DNA of 25,264 bases, taken from positions 1 to 25,264 of the forward strand of contig JBAWVO010000063.1 of assembly GCA_037147235.1 (NCBI GenBank), read 5' to 3'. Shown here piece by piece: positions 15,202-23,105 of the stretch (its first letter is position 1; each line of letters opens with the position of its first letter). Source of the DNA: JANXQG01 sp037147235. Lineage in GTDB: Bacteria > Planctomycetota > Planctomycetia > Pirellulales > Thermoguttaceae. A program made the translations under genes and the position numbers. Under the pieces are notes generated by a model. The model had not been told where the DNA came from and searched no databases. It saw only the letters and a list, made by a program, of their open reading frames with translations.

Positions 15202-15375
15202 AATTGGTTTCGAGACAATTTCCCGGAAAAATAGGGTGGTCACTTTTTCACACCTCGGTGAATCTCCCCCGAGACGCGATCAATCGGTCGTGCCAAACAC
15301 CGTCGATAATCATGTAAGTATAGGGCCTTTTCCGTACCTTGGGAAGGTGATCCCCAGGAAAACAGGAAAAACAGC

Positions 15376-15442
15376 CTTTCGTAAAACGGAATTCATTCCG
15401 TTGCTGTTTTTCGTAGAACGGAATGAATTCCGTTCTACGAAG
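15376..15442. repeat. Double-palindrome intergenic repeat, copy 2
   Basis: Two palindromic halves, AACGGAATTCATTCCGTT and AACGGAATGAATTCCGTT, lie inside CTTTCGTAA and TTCTACGAAG ends. This copy overlaps no recognised coding region except that it ends just before the stop of the DUF6666-type gene. The rest of the gap (15202-15375) shows nothing else notable. Confidence 0.8.
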
Positions 15443-15445
15443 TAA

Positions 15446-16693
15446 TCAAGGGATTGGGTTCGGTGGCACGAAAGTATCGGTCATGAAAAGCGTGTTGTCG
15501 GCCACGTTCAGCATGGGACGGTAGGGATGGTAACGCTCGCAACGGGCGGGGTGGCCGACATACCAAACCAAATCGATCGTTAGGCCCCAGGATTCCTGGG
15601 TTACCGCACCGGTGCCGTTTCCTTGCCTGGGAATGAGGTAATTGAACCGGTTCTCCAGTTCCCAACTTTTTCCCATCGGCACGCGGATTTCGCCGCCAAC
15701 CACTCCATCGCCGCGCCCGGACCACCCCAGCCAGATTCGCCCATCGCCGCCGCCTTCAAAGTAGCGGCGATAATAAAAGGCAAAAATATCGGTCGGTTCC
15801 ATGTAGACGAGATACTTGAGGTCTCGGTTGATGAGTACAAAATTCGTCCCACCCGTCCCGTAAGCCCCAAAATAGCCAATTTCCCGCTTACCACCCGGAA
15901 AAAGAAAGCTCGTGTCGCTGCGGATCTGTCGCAAATTCGCGTTGGCGTAATAGGCATCATGCAACCAGTCGTAAGTCACCCCCCATTGAAATCCCCAGTC
16001 GCGAGCACGCTTGAAAATTCCTCCAGTGACGAAAAACTGGTTGCGATTGGCCGAGCGGGCATCAACGGCGTTATCACCGGAGAAGTTGCTTTGTGCAGCC
16101 GCGGCCCCAATCTGCCAGCCCCAGTCGAAAATTCCTAGTGGGGCACCAAAATTAAGACCTTCGTGAAAGCCGAAGTTACCGCTCCGCCCCTGGTCGAACG
16201 GGCCTTTGAAACTATGAATTCCACCAAAAACTGCCAAATCGCGGGTCCACCACCGCTTCAGGCTCTCGTCCCAAGGCGTGTCGGGGCCGACGTCGATTTC
16301 GTCGCACTCGTGCGGCAACCCAGTCGCCGGAACTGCCAAGGGATCCTGTTCCATGCCGATCGGTCCATGCCCGCGAAGACGGTCGAGAAATCCCCGCTCA
16401 GGCTCAACCGCAGACGGCATTCGCTTCGCGGGGCAGCGGCAATCGTCAGGCAACGGATCGACCCAAATCGTGCCTTGAGAGCAATCCCGGCCCTCAGGCT
16501 CGACGATCTGTTCCGAACGGTCGCCTTGCGGAGCCGGGGCAAAGGGAGGCGTCTCGCCGACGAGGCCGCAAGGGAAACCGTTGGCCCCCGTACCCGACGA
16601 TTGTGCCCGACCATCGGCAGCCCAGCCTAATAGCACGGCCGTTGCGATCCATACACCAACTCTGAGGGGGCTGATCTGGGCCACAAACCGCAT
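15446..16693 (-). CDS. Probable DUF6666 outer-membrane beta-barrel protein
   Basis: From ATG 16693 the protein has 415 residues. An N-terminal signal peptide (MRFVAQISPLRVGVWIATAV, then LLGWAADGRAQ) probably ends near residue 30. The central and C-terminal part (about residues 150-395) is a series of aromatic, Gly-rich strands. They include AVFGGIHSFKGPFDQGRSGN, NFGFHEGLNFGAPLG, SNFSGDNAVDARSANRNQ and WGLTIDLVWYVG, a pattern that fits a beta-barrel. The GxxGFKGPxDxGxxGNFGFHEGxNxGxPLG pattern matches what I know as DUF6666, which is widespread in planctomycetes and uncharacterised. An upstream in-frame start at 16867 would put a non-signal sequence in front and is rejected. It is divergent from the EamA transporter gene; 244 bp separate it from the next leftward gene. 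Confidence 0.75.
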   Translation of the reverse strand: MRFVAQISPLRVGVWIATAVLLGWAADGRAQSSGTGANGFPCGLVGETPPFAPAPQGDRSEQIVEPEGRDCSQGTIWVDPLPDDCRCPAKRMPSAVEPERGFLDRLRGHGPIGMEQDPLAVPATGLPHECDEIDVGPDTPWDESLKRWWTRDLAVFGGIHSFKGPFDQGRSGNFGFHEGLNFGAPLGIFDWGWQIGAAAAQSNFSGDNAVDARSANRNQFFVTGGIFKRARDWGFQWGVTYDWLHDAYYANANLRQIRSDTSFLFPGGKREIGYFGAYGTGGTNFVLINRDLKYLVYMEPTDIFAFYYRRYFEGGGDGRIWLGWSGRGDGVVGGEIRVPMGKSWELENRFNYLIPRQGNGTGAVTQESWGLTIDLVWYVGHPARCERYHPYRPMLNVADNTLFMTDTFVPPNPIP

Positions 16694-16911
16694 CTCGGGG
16701 GTGTTTTTGGGAAGGACAGGAGAACTCCGCGATCTACACTCTCTGCCGGGAGGAGCGAAACATAGCGAAGTTAGTTGACTATCGCAATGGCGAATCCAAT
16801 TCACCAATCTTTTGGGGGGAATACAACATTCTTTCAGTCCGCCGGTGGCCAACAGATCGTCGACCATCAGAACCCTGCAGCCGGAGTCTTCCGGAAACGA
16901 ATCAGGTCATT

Positions 16912-16917
16912 TATAAT
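16912..16917 (+). promoter_or_regulatory. Candidate -10 box of a possibly leaderless mRNA
   Basis: A perfect TATAAT ends six bases before the ATG of the EamA transporter gene (16924). Transcription from it would begin at or next to the A of the start codon. No Shine-Dalgarno lies upstream of that ATG. The -35 region has no good match. Confidence 0.4.
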
Positions 16918-16923
16918 CGGCAA

Positions 16924-17934
16924 ATGAATTCATCGCCTTCCATGGTTCGCCTCGGGCCGCTGCGTCTCCCTCCTGCCGTTGCCGGGACTCTCTGCTGCCT
17001 CGTTTCCCTGCTCGGCTATAGCATGGCCAATGTCTGCATGCGCCGGCTCAGCGGGTTAAATTGCGTTTCAAGTTGGGCCGTTTGCAATAAGGAACTGATC
17101 GCCGTCGTGGCGGTTGGGCCGTGGTTGCTCTGGCAGGCATGGCGGCGAAGGAGCGGCTTTCCCACCGGACGCCCGCTGGCAATCCTCATCGCCGCAGGCC
17201 TGGCGACCGAGCTAATAGGGAACATGGGTGTCCAGTGGGGATACGAAATCGTCGGTCTGGCGGTGATGATCCCGGCCTACACGAGCTTCATGCTCGTTAC
17301 CACGACGGTTCTCGGCGGCATTTTGCTGGGCGAACACGTTTCTGTTCGTAATCTGGCAGCGGTCGGATTGCTGATTCTTGCGGTCGGTCTGTTGGGGGCG
17401 GGAGCCGCGCAAGCCGCCCCGGCCATCGAAAAGCCGCCGGCAAGCCCCACGCTGATCGCTGCCGCCATTGCCGCGGCCTGCGCAGCGGGAATTGTCTTCT
17501 CGCTGCTGGGGATTGCTATCCGGCATTGCGTCACCGGTATCACAAGCCCTAGCGCCGTGGTGGTTATCATCACGGGAATGGGGGTGCTGACGCTTGAACC
17601 CCTGAGTTTCTTCCGTGTGGGCGCGGCCAAGCTGATGGCCACGTCAGGGGAGCAATACGCCCTGATGTTCGCCGCCGGTATGTGCAATCTCATCGCATTT
17701 TTTGCTTTGGTCCGCGGACTGCAACTCACGACCGTCTTGCACGTCAACATGATCAACGCCGGACAAGTGGCCATCGCCGCCGTGGCCGGCGTTCTCCTCT
17801 TCGGCGAGAATTGCAATCGCTGGCTCGTCCTGGGCATCGGCCTCATGATCGTCGGGATATTCGCCTTCGGCACTCCCCGCACCTCCTGTAAGGAACGCCC
17901 TACCGTGACGTTCCGTCGATCAAGAGGCGATTGA
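16924..17934 (+). CDS. EamA/DMT-family membrane transporter
   Basis: An inner-membrane drug/metabolite-type transporter of 336 residues with about ten hydrophobic helices arranged as two EamA repeats. The first repeat includes GYSMANVCMRRLSGLN, GNMGVQWGYEIVGLAVMIPA and VLGGILLGEHVSVRNLAAVG. The second includes AGMCNLIAFFALVRGLQLT and AAVAGVLLFGENCNRWLVLG. The GExxxxxxxxG pattern at the end of each half is typical. A polar Ala/Pro linker (about 160-178) separates the halves. Substrate is unknown. No operon partners: it faces the CDF transporter gene, which ends 58 bp away on the other strand. See the -10 box entry for the possible leaderless start. Confidence 0.85.
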   Translation: MNSSPSMVRLGPLRLPPAVAGTLCCLVSLLGYSMANVCMRRLSGLNCVSSWAVCNKELIAVVAVGPWLLWQAWRRRSGFPTGRPLAILIAAGLATELIGNMGVQWGYEIVGLAVMIPAYTSFMLVTTTVLGGILLGEHVSVRNLAAVGLLILAVGLLGAGAAQAAPAIEKPPASPTLIAAAIAAACAAGIVFSLLGIAIRHCVTGITSPSAVVVIITGMGVLTLEPLSFFRVGAAKLMATSGEQYALMFAAGMCNLIAFFALVRGLQLTTVLHVNMINAGQVAIAAVAGVLLFGENCNRWLVLGIGLMIVGIFAFGTPRTSCKERPTVTFRRSRGD

Positions 17935-17991
17935 TCAAGACGCTCGCACTTCGGGCACCTCCTGGAATCATGCAACTCTATTTAGGTAGGG

Positions 17992-19419
17992 CTATTCCCC
18001 CTTCCGCGGCTCGACATGAATCACTACCCGCCCCACGTTTGCAACGTGGGCGCGGATGTGGGCTTCGAGAGCCACGGTCAGATCGTGGGCATCGCCGATC
18101 AACATTTGGGGATCTAAGCGGCAATGGAATGAAACATGGGTCTGCCCACCGGCACGCTGGACCTTGACGTTGTGAAGTTGTGCAATCGACGCATCGCCGT
18201 GAAAAAACTTATCGACTGCGGCGAGAACTTCTGCCGCATCGGCCGGTTCGGCTTGGAGGATGGCCGTATGGTCGCCGACAGGTTCAAGGTGCGAAACGAT
18301 CCGCGTCAACCCAGGCACGCCAGCCCGAACGTCATTCTCAAACGACGTGGCATGACGATGGGCCTCCTCAAGCGTGAGCGACTCGGGTACTTCTAAATGC
18401 AGTTGCAGCCAACGCTGCGAATTCTCCTCGAAAAGGCGGATGGCATGCGCTCCGAGACCCCGCCGAGCGGCAAGGATGCGAATCTGCGTGGTGATGTCGT
18501 GATCGCTTAGGGCCAGCGGCTCAGCGTGAACCACCACATCGGCGTCAGGCACAATCGTTCGGACGGCCTCCGCGGCCTCGTCGGCGATTTCGTGGGCGCG
18601 TTCAAAGCTGATCGTATGGCCTACCGAGAGCGTGATGTCGGCAAACACCTCCGATCCGGCCCGTCGCATACGAACCTTCGTAACCGCCCTGACGCCGTCC
18701 ACCTCCCCGGCCACCAGTGCCACCTTGTCGCGGAGATCTTTGGGGATGCGATCCAAAAGGTCATCAACTGACTTCTTGCCCAATTTCAGGCTAACCCAGA
18801 CTACGATTCCAGCCACCGCAAGGGCGGCAATCGTGTCGGCACTGGCCAGCCACGGCAGATTGAAGAACCGCTCAGCACCAACGCAGAAAAGCCCAAAAAG
18901 CACCACGCACGACGACCAGATATCGGTCGAGAAGTGCAAGGCATCGGCCTCCAATGCCTGGCTTTGGTATTTTTTTGCAACTCGTAGCAAGGCCCGCGAG
19001 CGAGAATAGTCAACGACGATCGAAAGAATAACCACCAAAAATGCCCACACGCTGAGATCAACTTTGATCTCGGGAAGAAGGAGCCTATGTGATGCCTCGT
19101 AGACGATCCAGATACAGGTGACCAGCAGGAGAAGCGTCTCGAACAAAGCCGAGAGGGTCTCGAACTTGCCGTAGCCATAGGTCTGCTTATGGTCGGCCGG
19201 ACGCGAGGACATGTAGACAGCCCAAAGCGTCACGCCGGCGGCCAGTAGATCGAGGCTCGAATGAGCCGCCTCGGCCAGGATACCCAAACTGTTGGTCTCA
19301 ATTCCGACGACCAGTTTAAGAACCGTCAGCACGGTCGCTGCCAGGAGCGACGAGACCGCCACGCGGAGTTTTTCGCGGGTCGCTTCTTCACGGGTCGAAG
19401 ACGTTGCACTATTGGCCAT
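17992..19419 (-). CDS. Cation diffusion facilitator transporter with three C-terminal domains
   Basis: A divalent-metal/proton antiporter of the CDF family, 475 residues. Six membrane helices occupy about 18-212. The intramembrane metal site is HSSLD (His53, Asp57) in helix 2 and HFSTD (His162, Asp166) in helix 5. The double HxxxD set is usual for zinc, and often iron or cobalt, exporters. The cytoplasmic part is long: three consecutive ferredoxin-like dimerisation-type segments at about 224-302 (ends VVVHAEP), 305-382 (ends IVSHLEP) and 390-473 (ends VVIHVEP). Most CDF proteins have one. The ATG at 19419 is 11 bp after the stop of the DUF1080 gene, so the two are probably co-transcribed. Confidence 0.92.
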   Translation of the reverse strand: MANSATSSTREEATREKLRVAVSSLLAATVLTVLKLVVGIETNSLGILAEAAHSSLDLLAAGVTLWAVYMSSRPADHKQTYGYGKFETLSALFETLLLLVTCIWIVYEASHRLLLPEIKVDLSVWAFLVVILSIVVDYSRSRALLRVAKKYQSQALEADALHFSTDIWSSCVVLFGLFCVGAERFFNLPWLASADTIAALAVAGIVVWVSLKLGKKSVDDLLDRIPKDLRDKVALVAGEVDGVRAVTKVRMRRAGSEVFADITLSVGHTISFERAHEIADEAAEAVRTIVPDADVVVHAEPLALSDHDITTQIRILAARRGLGAHAIRLFEENSQRWLQLHLEVPESLTLEEAHRHATSFENDVRAGVPGLTRIVSHLEPVGDHTAILQAEPADAAEVLAAVDKFFHGDASIAQLHNVKVQRAGGQTHVSFHCRLDPQMLIGDAHDLTVALEAHIRAHVANVGRVVIHVEPRKGE

Positions 19420-19430
19420 GGCTCTTGGAC

Positions 19431-20066
19431 CTACTTCAACTCTTTCAGCCGAATGTTCCGCACGGCACCAACCGACTCATAGGTCGAGATACCCAGCGGA
19501 CGGCTAGCGTCGCACTCGATCCGCACGCCGAACGTATGGTCCTTGCGGTCCTGATCGACCACTTGGTCCTTATCGATCCAGACCTCGATCTTCTCCTCGG
19601 TCACACGGATGCGGAATTGATACCAAGTGTTGTTTTTGAATTCGCGGCTGGCGGAGGTCTGGTTCTCCGAGGCATCCATGTGATCGATCGTCGAGAGCCC
19701 AATCATGCTGCCGCCCCAGCCACCCGTGACAAACGAACAGTATTTGTCACCCACGGGGAACGTCGTCGTGCAGAAAAAATCGCTCCCCTCGATTCGCTTG
19801 CCTTCGAGGGTCAACTCGTAATTGCTGCGCGGCGGCTTGCCGCTCCAGGTGATGCCGGTCATCTGGTTGCCGCGTTCCATGATGATCGTGCCGTCGCGAA
19901 CGGCAACCTTTCCCTCCCCGCCAAAATCGGTCACCTTCCAGCCTTCCAGCGTCTTGCCGTTGAAGAGGTCTTTCGCCGGCACCGGTTTGTCGGCTCCCTG
20001 GGCAGCCAGCACGGACACAAAACTGGCCAGGATTAACCCGGCGACTCGCAAAGTTTGATGTATCAC
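19431..20066 (-). CDS. Secreted DUF1080 / 3-keto-disaccharide hydrolase-domain protein
   Basis: An exported protein of 211 residues with signal peptide MIHQTLRVAGLILASFVSVL and likely cleavage near AQGA (22-25). The body is a jelly-roll DUF1080 (PF06439) domain, beginning DLFNGKTLEGWKV (33-45). It continues with IIMERGNQMTG and ends ISTYESVGAVRNIRLKEL. Members are common in planctomycetes; some are linked to 3-keto-glycoside hydrolysis, many have no tested activity, and a carbohydrate-binding role is also possible. The start is a GTG at 20066, supported by AGGAG eight to nine bases upstream; that ribosome site lies in a short duplicated sequence derived from the end of the preceding gene. Confidence 0.88.
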   Translation of the reverse strand: MIHQTLRVAGLILASFVSVLAAQGADKPVPAKDLFNGKTLEGWKVTDFGGEGKVAVRDGTIIMERGNQMTGITWSGKPPRSNYELTLEGKRIEGSDFFCTTTFPVGDKYCSFVTGGWGGSMIGLSTIDHMDASENQTSASREFKNNTWYQFRIRVTEEKIEVWIDKDQVVDQDRKDHTFGVRIECDASRPLGISTYESVGAVRNIRLKELK

Positions 20067-20069
20067 AGT

Positions 20070-20167
20070 TAAAACTCCTGTTGCGTGGACTGTGGTGCAG
20101 GCTTCCTGCCCGCGTGGTAATATAGGCTTCCTGCCCGCGTGTCCGGCTAGAACTCCCGTTGCGTGGA
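20070..20167. repeat. Interleaved short direct repeats between DUF1573 and DUF1080 genes
   Basis: A 20-base block at 20070-20089 matches 20148-20167 with two mismatches. Inside lies an 18-base block repeated exactly at 20099-20116 and 20124-20141 (AGGCTTCCTGCCCGCGTG). The right outer copy is the 3' end and stop codon of the DUF1573 gene; the left copy supplies the Shine-Dalgarno of the DUF1080 gene. Confidence 0.75.
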
Positions 20168-21331
20168 AGATCGCGGTTTGGCAGCCGTGCCGGAGGGTCC
20201 AAACACCGGATCGACCGCCCCGTTCTCCAGCTTGCTGTTGTCCAGCTTACCGCGGTCGGAGTTGCTGCCGTCCGGCGTTCGGTCGGCAGGTTTCTTGTCG
20301 ACGGTCTTTTCAGCACCGGCAGGCTGAGTCAAGTTGATGCTTACTTCGGCCTCAATGGGTTCCGTCGAAGCGGTGGTCTGAATGCGAATTCGCGTGGAGA
20401 CCTTGCCCGGCGCGTCGCCACCAAGGAAGACGACGGGCACTCGGTGGACGGTGGCCGCCGCAGCCGCCGGAAGATCACAGCGAAAGTGCGGATTGGTCGA
20501 TTCGACGCCGGTAATCTGGAATGGCGACGCGCTGACGACCACCAACGGCCGAACCACGAAGTTTTGCCGATTTCCCGCCGCCACGGGATCCATGATCAGC
20601 GGCGAAGGATGCACCGTCACGGGGGCAACGACTAATGCATCCACGGGAACCGGAACCCGCTGCGCGCGGGGATTCGGATCGTTGCTTACCAGATTGAGTT
20701 CATCGCGAGAGTAGCCGGCCTTGGCATCGGCCGCCAGATTCACCGTGAGATCGTAGGTCACCATGCCACCGCCACGGGAAACTTCGGTCACCTTGCCCGT
20801 AATGCTGGGGTTGGCACATTCGACCCGTTGGATCTGCCAGTCGGGCCGGCCGGCATAACGGACGATCACCCGTTGCTGCGTAGTACTGCCTTGTGCCGCG
20901 CGGAGATGCACCGAACCCGGATCGAGGACCACATCGCTGCGGATGTAGCAGTGGACATACAACTGCGCTTCCGCCGGAAACGGCTTGTCGAACTCCACGG
21001 TGATTGTCACGTCTTTCTGTCCCTGGAAGTTGACCGTATCGACCTTGACCAAAACATAGGTCTTTTTCCACGTCTTGAGAATCTGCACAGGCACTTCCGG
21101 CGACGTGCAGCCGCAACTCGCCCTGGCCGATCGGATGTGGGCGTCTTCCAGATAGATATTCTCGACGCCGAAGCGGTGTTCCACCTTTGCGCCACGGGCA
21201 ACGGTGCCGAAATCGTGACTCGTATGGTCGAACATTTCTCGAGCCCAGTCCTGAGCCTCAGCACGGCCGGCGGTTAAGGCAGCCAGCGACCAGAGAGCAA
21301 TCCAAGCGAGCGTGCGAGCGGTTCGTTCCAT
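20147..21331 (-). CDS. Secreted DUF1573-domain protein
   Basis: From ATG 21331 the product has 394 residues with a signal peptide (MERTARTLAWIALWSLAALT, cleavage near AEA 24-26). A DUF1573 domain follows at about 35-135, an Ig-like fold with DHTSHDFGTVARGAKVEHRF (35-54) and the conserved ASCGCTSPEV (71-80), whose two cysteines are typical. Further Ig-like beta repeats seem to fill 140-345. The last 50 or so residues are polar and probably disordered (GAEKTVDKKPADRTPDGSNS onward). The partner or ligand of this family is not known to me. It is followed by the DUF1080 gene after 80 bp. A TTG at 21361 in frame would add a non-signal extension and is not preferred. Confidence 0.85.
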   Translation of the reverse strand: MERTARTLAWIALWSLAALTAGRAEAQDWAREMFDHTSHDFGTVARGAKVEHRFGVENIYLEDAHIRSARASCGCTSPEVPVQILKTWKKTYVLVKVDTVNFQGQKDVTITVEFDKPFPAEAQLYVHCYIRSDVVLDPGSVHLRAAQGSTTQQRVIVRYAGRPDWQIQRVECANPSITGKVTEVSRGGGMVTYDLTVNLAADAKAGYSRDELNLVSNDPNPRAQRVPVPVDALVVAPVTVHPSPLIMDPVAAGNRQNFVVRPLVVVSASPFQITGVESTNPHFRCDLPAAAAATVHRVPVVFLGGDAPGKVSTRIRIQTTASTEPIEAEVSINLTQPAGAEKTVDKKPADRTPDGSNSDRGKLDNSKLENGAVDPVFGPSGTAAKPRSSTQREF

Positions 21332-21417
21332 GAAAATCTGATCAACTCCCGGATGGTACAACTGCTAGTATGCCAAAGCGGGGGCAGGGTGTCAATTCAG
21401 AAGAGCTGGAAAGTCCG

Positions 21418-21484
21418 CTTCGTAGAACGGAATTTATTCCGTTATTCGCCTTTTTCGGGTAAACGGAATGAATTCCGTTCTACG
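21418..21484. repeat. Double-palindrome intergenic repeat, copy 3
   Basis: The copy reads CTTCGTAGAACGGAATTTAT to ATGAATTCCGTTCTACG, with loop ATTCGCCTTTTTCGGGTA. Its two palindromic halves match copies 1 and 2. It lies 86 bp upstream of the DUF1573 gene start, between two leftward genes. The flanking 21332-21417 and 21485-21555 show only a short GGGTGTCARTT repeat on each side (about 21388 and 21487). Confidence 0.8.
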
Positions 21485-21555
21485 TAGGGTGTCAGTTGCG
21501 AGCCGGAACCCAGTAACTACCCAGATTGCCTAAACTTCTCGTGTTAATAAAACAT

Positions 21556-22092
21556 TCAAGCAACCAATCCCCAGATCAGGAATCCAACTCCAAGGGCCCC
21601 AAAGGTGAGAGATACGAACCAGAACTCGCGCCGCTTGGTCAGTACGGAAATAGCCCCCACGGCGATTCCGACTTGAAACATGGTCAGGCCCCTCGAAAGA
21701 GGCACATGTTCGCGAAGGTGTATCTTCGATTCTTCCTCAAATTTCTCCGCCACCTCTTTGATTTCGTTCTTTTTCTTTTTATATTCCGCCAGCTTGGCCT
21801 CGTCGCGAGAATCTGACTTTTTCTCCAGATTCGCCAGCAGTTCCTTCTTCGTTTCGAGTATCTTTTCCTTGATGCTGTTGGCCTGAAACTCAGTCCACTT
21901 ATCGCTGGCCTGGATCTGCTCCAGGGTCGCCTCGGTAGCAAAATGTTCGGCATACAAGGCGGTCACTGCGGCCAGTGCGGCCAGGACGGCGGCTGTCAGG
22001 GCAACCCCCATGATCCACGGCTCCGTGGCTCCGTGGGCATGATGCTCGATGGTTTCATGCACGTTTTCCAGAGGCACTTCCGGCGTTCCCAT
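21556..22092 (-). CDS. DUF4337 membrane protein
   Basis: A 178-residue inner-membrane protein. The N-terminus is short and His-rich (ETIEHHAHGATEPW, 13-26). Then come one hydrophobic helix (about 27-48), a long charged helical region rich in Lys/Glu (about 55-128) and two C-terminal helices (about 136-152 and 157-177). This layout and the ENVHETIEHH...W start fit the DUF4337 family, whose function is unknown. TGGAG lies about eight bases before the ATG, and a good promoter is seen at 22128-22155. It heads the leftward group DUF4337, DUF1573, DUF1080, CDF, although the 224-bp gap after it holds a palindrome. Confidence 0.85.
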   Translation of the reverse strand: MGTPEVPLENVHETIEHHAHGATEPWIMGVALTAAVLAALAAVTALYAEHFATEATLEQIQASDKWTEFQANSIKEKILETKKELLANLEKKSDSRDEAKLAEYKKKKNEIKEVAEKFEEESKIHLREHVPLSRGLTMFQVGIAVGAISVLTKRREFWFVSLTFGALGVGFLIWGLVA

Positions 22093-22127
22093 GATCGATC
22101 TCCAGGATAAGAATCTGTTTCGACGGT

Positions 22128-22155
22128 ATTATACCATTCCAAGCCGGACAGACAA
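22128..22155 (-). promoter_or_regulatory. Candidate sigma70-type promoter for the DUF4337 gene
   Basis: On the minus strand TTGTCT (22155-22150) is followed by a 16-base spacer and a perfect TATAAT (22133-22128). The start codon is 35 bases downstream, with a good ribosome site between. Confidence 0.5.
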
Positions 22156-22203
22156 AGGACACGTCGTGTCAGAAATAACAATGCAGTTCTTCCTGCCGAG
22201 GGC

Positions 22204-22232
22204 TTGCATCAATCGCCTTCTTCGAGGAGAAT
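22204..22232 (+). promoter_or_regulatory. Weak candidate promoter for sdhCA
   Basis: TTGCAT at 22204-22209 and GAGAAT at 22227-22232 are separated by 17 bases. Both boxes are imperfect. If used, the leader would be about 110 bases and include the hairpin at 22260-22313. Confidence 0.25.
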
Positions 22233-22259
22233 GAAACAGTTGATGCTGTCAAAAAGCTG

Positions 22260-22313
22260 CTCGGCCGCACTTCTTGCATGAGGGCTGTTCCCAGGGCAAG
22301 GGCTGCGGCCGAG
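22260..22313 (+). promoter_or_regulatory. Inverted repeat in the sdhC leader
   Basis: CTCGGCCGCA (22260-22269) pairs perfectly with TGCGGCCGAG (22304-22313), enclosing 34 bases that contain further GGGC-rich segments. It ends 38 bases before the sdhC ATG. It could be an RNA stem-loop in the leader or a repeat; no T-run follows, so termination is unlikely. Confidence 0.5.
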
Positions 22314-22351
22314 AACTGCTACACTTTTGGAGTAGGAGCTTCGGGACGAAA

Positions 22352-23044
22352 ATGGCAGACATTGCTTCGGTTTTCGGGCGACAGGAATTCCTCATCCGCC
22401 GCCTTCATTCGTTGACCGGCTTGATCCCCGTCGGGGCGTTCCTGACAATTCACCTATTGACCAACATGGGGATCCTCGATAACAGCTACCAGGATCGCGT
22501 CAATTTGATCCACAGCATGGGTGAGCGAACCCTGGAAGTGGTCGAGTGGAGCCTTATCTTTTCCCCCCTCCTGTTTCACGGCATCATCGGCATGATCATC
22601 GTTGCGCGGGGACATCGCAACCTGGTCTATTATCCGTACCCTCAGAATTTCCGCTATACGCTCCAGCGATGGACCGGGGTAATTGCCTTTGCCTTCATCT
22701 TTTGGCACGTCTTTCAAACCCGCGGTTGGATCAACTCCGACTGGTGGTTGGAACATGTGACCAGACCGTTGGGAGGGGGAGTTTTTGATCACAAAAAAGC
22801 CGTGAATACCGGGATCGAGGCCGTGCAGCTTGCTCCCTGGGTTATGCCTGTCTATGGGATCGGCATCCTGACTTCGGTCTACCACTTTGCCAACGGTCTG
22901 TGGACAATGGGCATTACGTGGGGGGTTTGGACCGGCCGCCGCGCCCAAACCTGGGCCACGGTTTTTTGCGGTGCCTTCGGCTTGGCCTTGGCCGCGGCCG
23001 GTCTGGCAGCCCTGTATGGGTTCTGGTTCTCTCGTAGCATCTAA
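22352..23044 (+). CDS. sdhC: Succinate dehydrogenase cytochrome b558 subunit
   Basis: The membrane anchor of complex II, 230 residues, with five membrane helices of the single-subunit (Bacillus-type, SdhC/FrdC) class that carries two hemes. Candidate heme-ligand histidines are His34 (FLTIHLLTN), His76 (LLFHGIIG), His119 (FWHVFQTRG) and His178 (SVYHFANGLW). The spacing of the first three matches the Bacillus subtilis protein well; the fourth sits farther out because of an insertion around 127-155. The ATG at 22352 has AGGAG at 22334-22338. An upstream ATG at 22274 would run through the leader hairpin and is rejected. sdhA follows after 61 bp. Confidence 0.93.
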   Translation: MADIASVFGRQEFLIRRLHSLTGLIPVGAFLTIHLLTNMGILDNSYQDRVNLIHSMGERTLEVVEWSLIFSPLLFHGIIGMIIVARGHRNLVYYPYPQNFRYTLQRWTGVIAFAFIFWHVFQTRGWINSDWWLEHVTRPLGGGVFDHKKAVNTGIEAVQLAPWVMPVYGIGILTSVYHFANGLWTMGITWGVWTGRRAQTWATVFCGAFGLALAAAGLAALYGFWFSRSI

Positions 23045-23105
23045 ACGCAAACAAAGACAAAGGCTGGCTGGTTTTCGGAAACGCATCTCGACAGGAACAA
23101 ACGTC

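Noticed and set aside
22887..23105. Longer sdhA from an upstream in-frame ATG
   Set aside because: It would overlap the end of sdhC. The FAD-binding motif begins right after ATG 23106, which has its own ribosome site.
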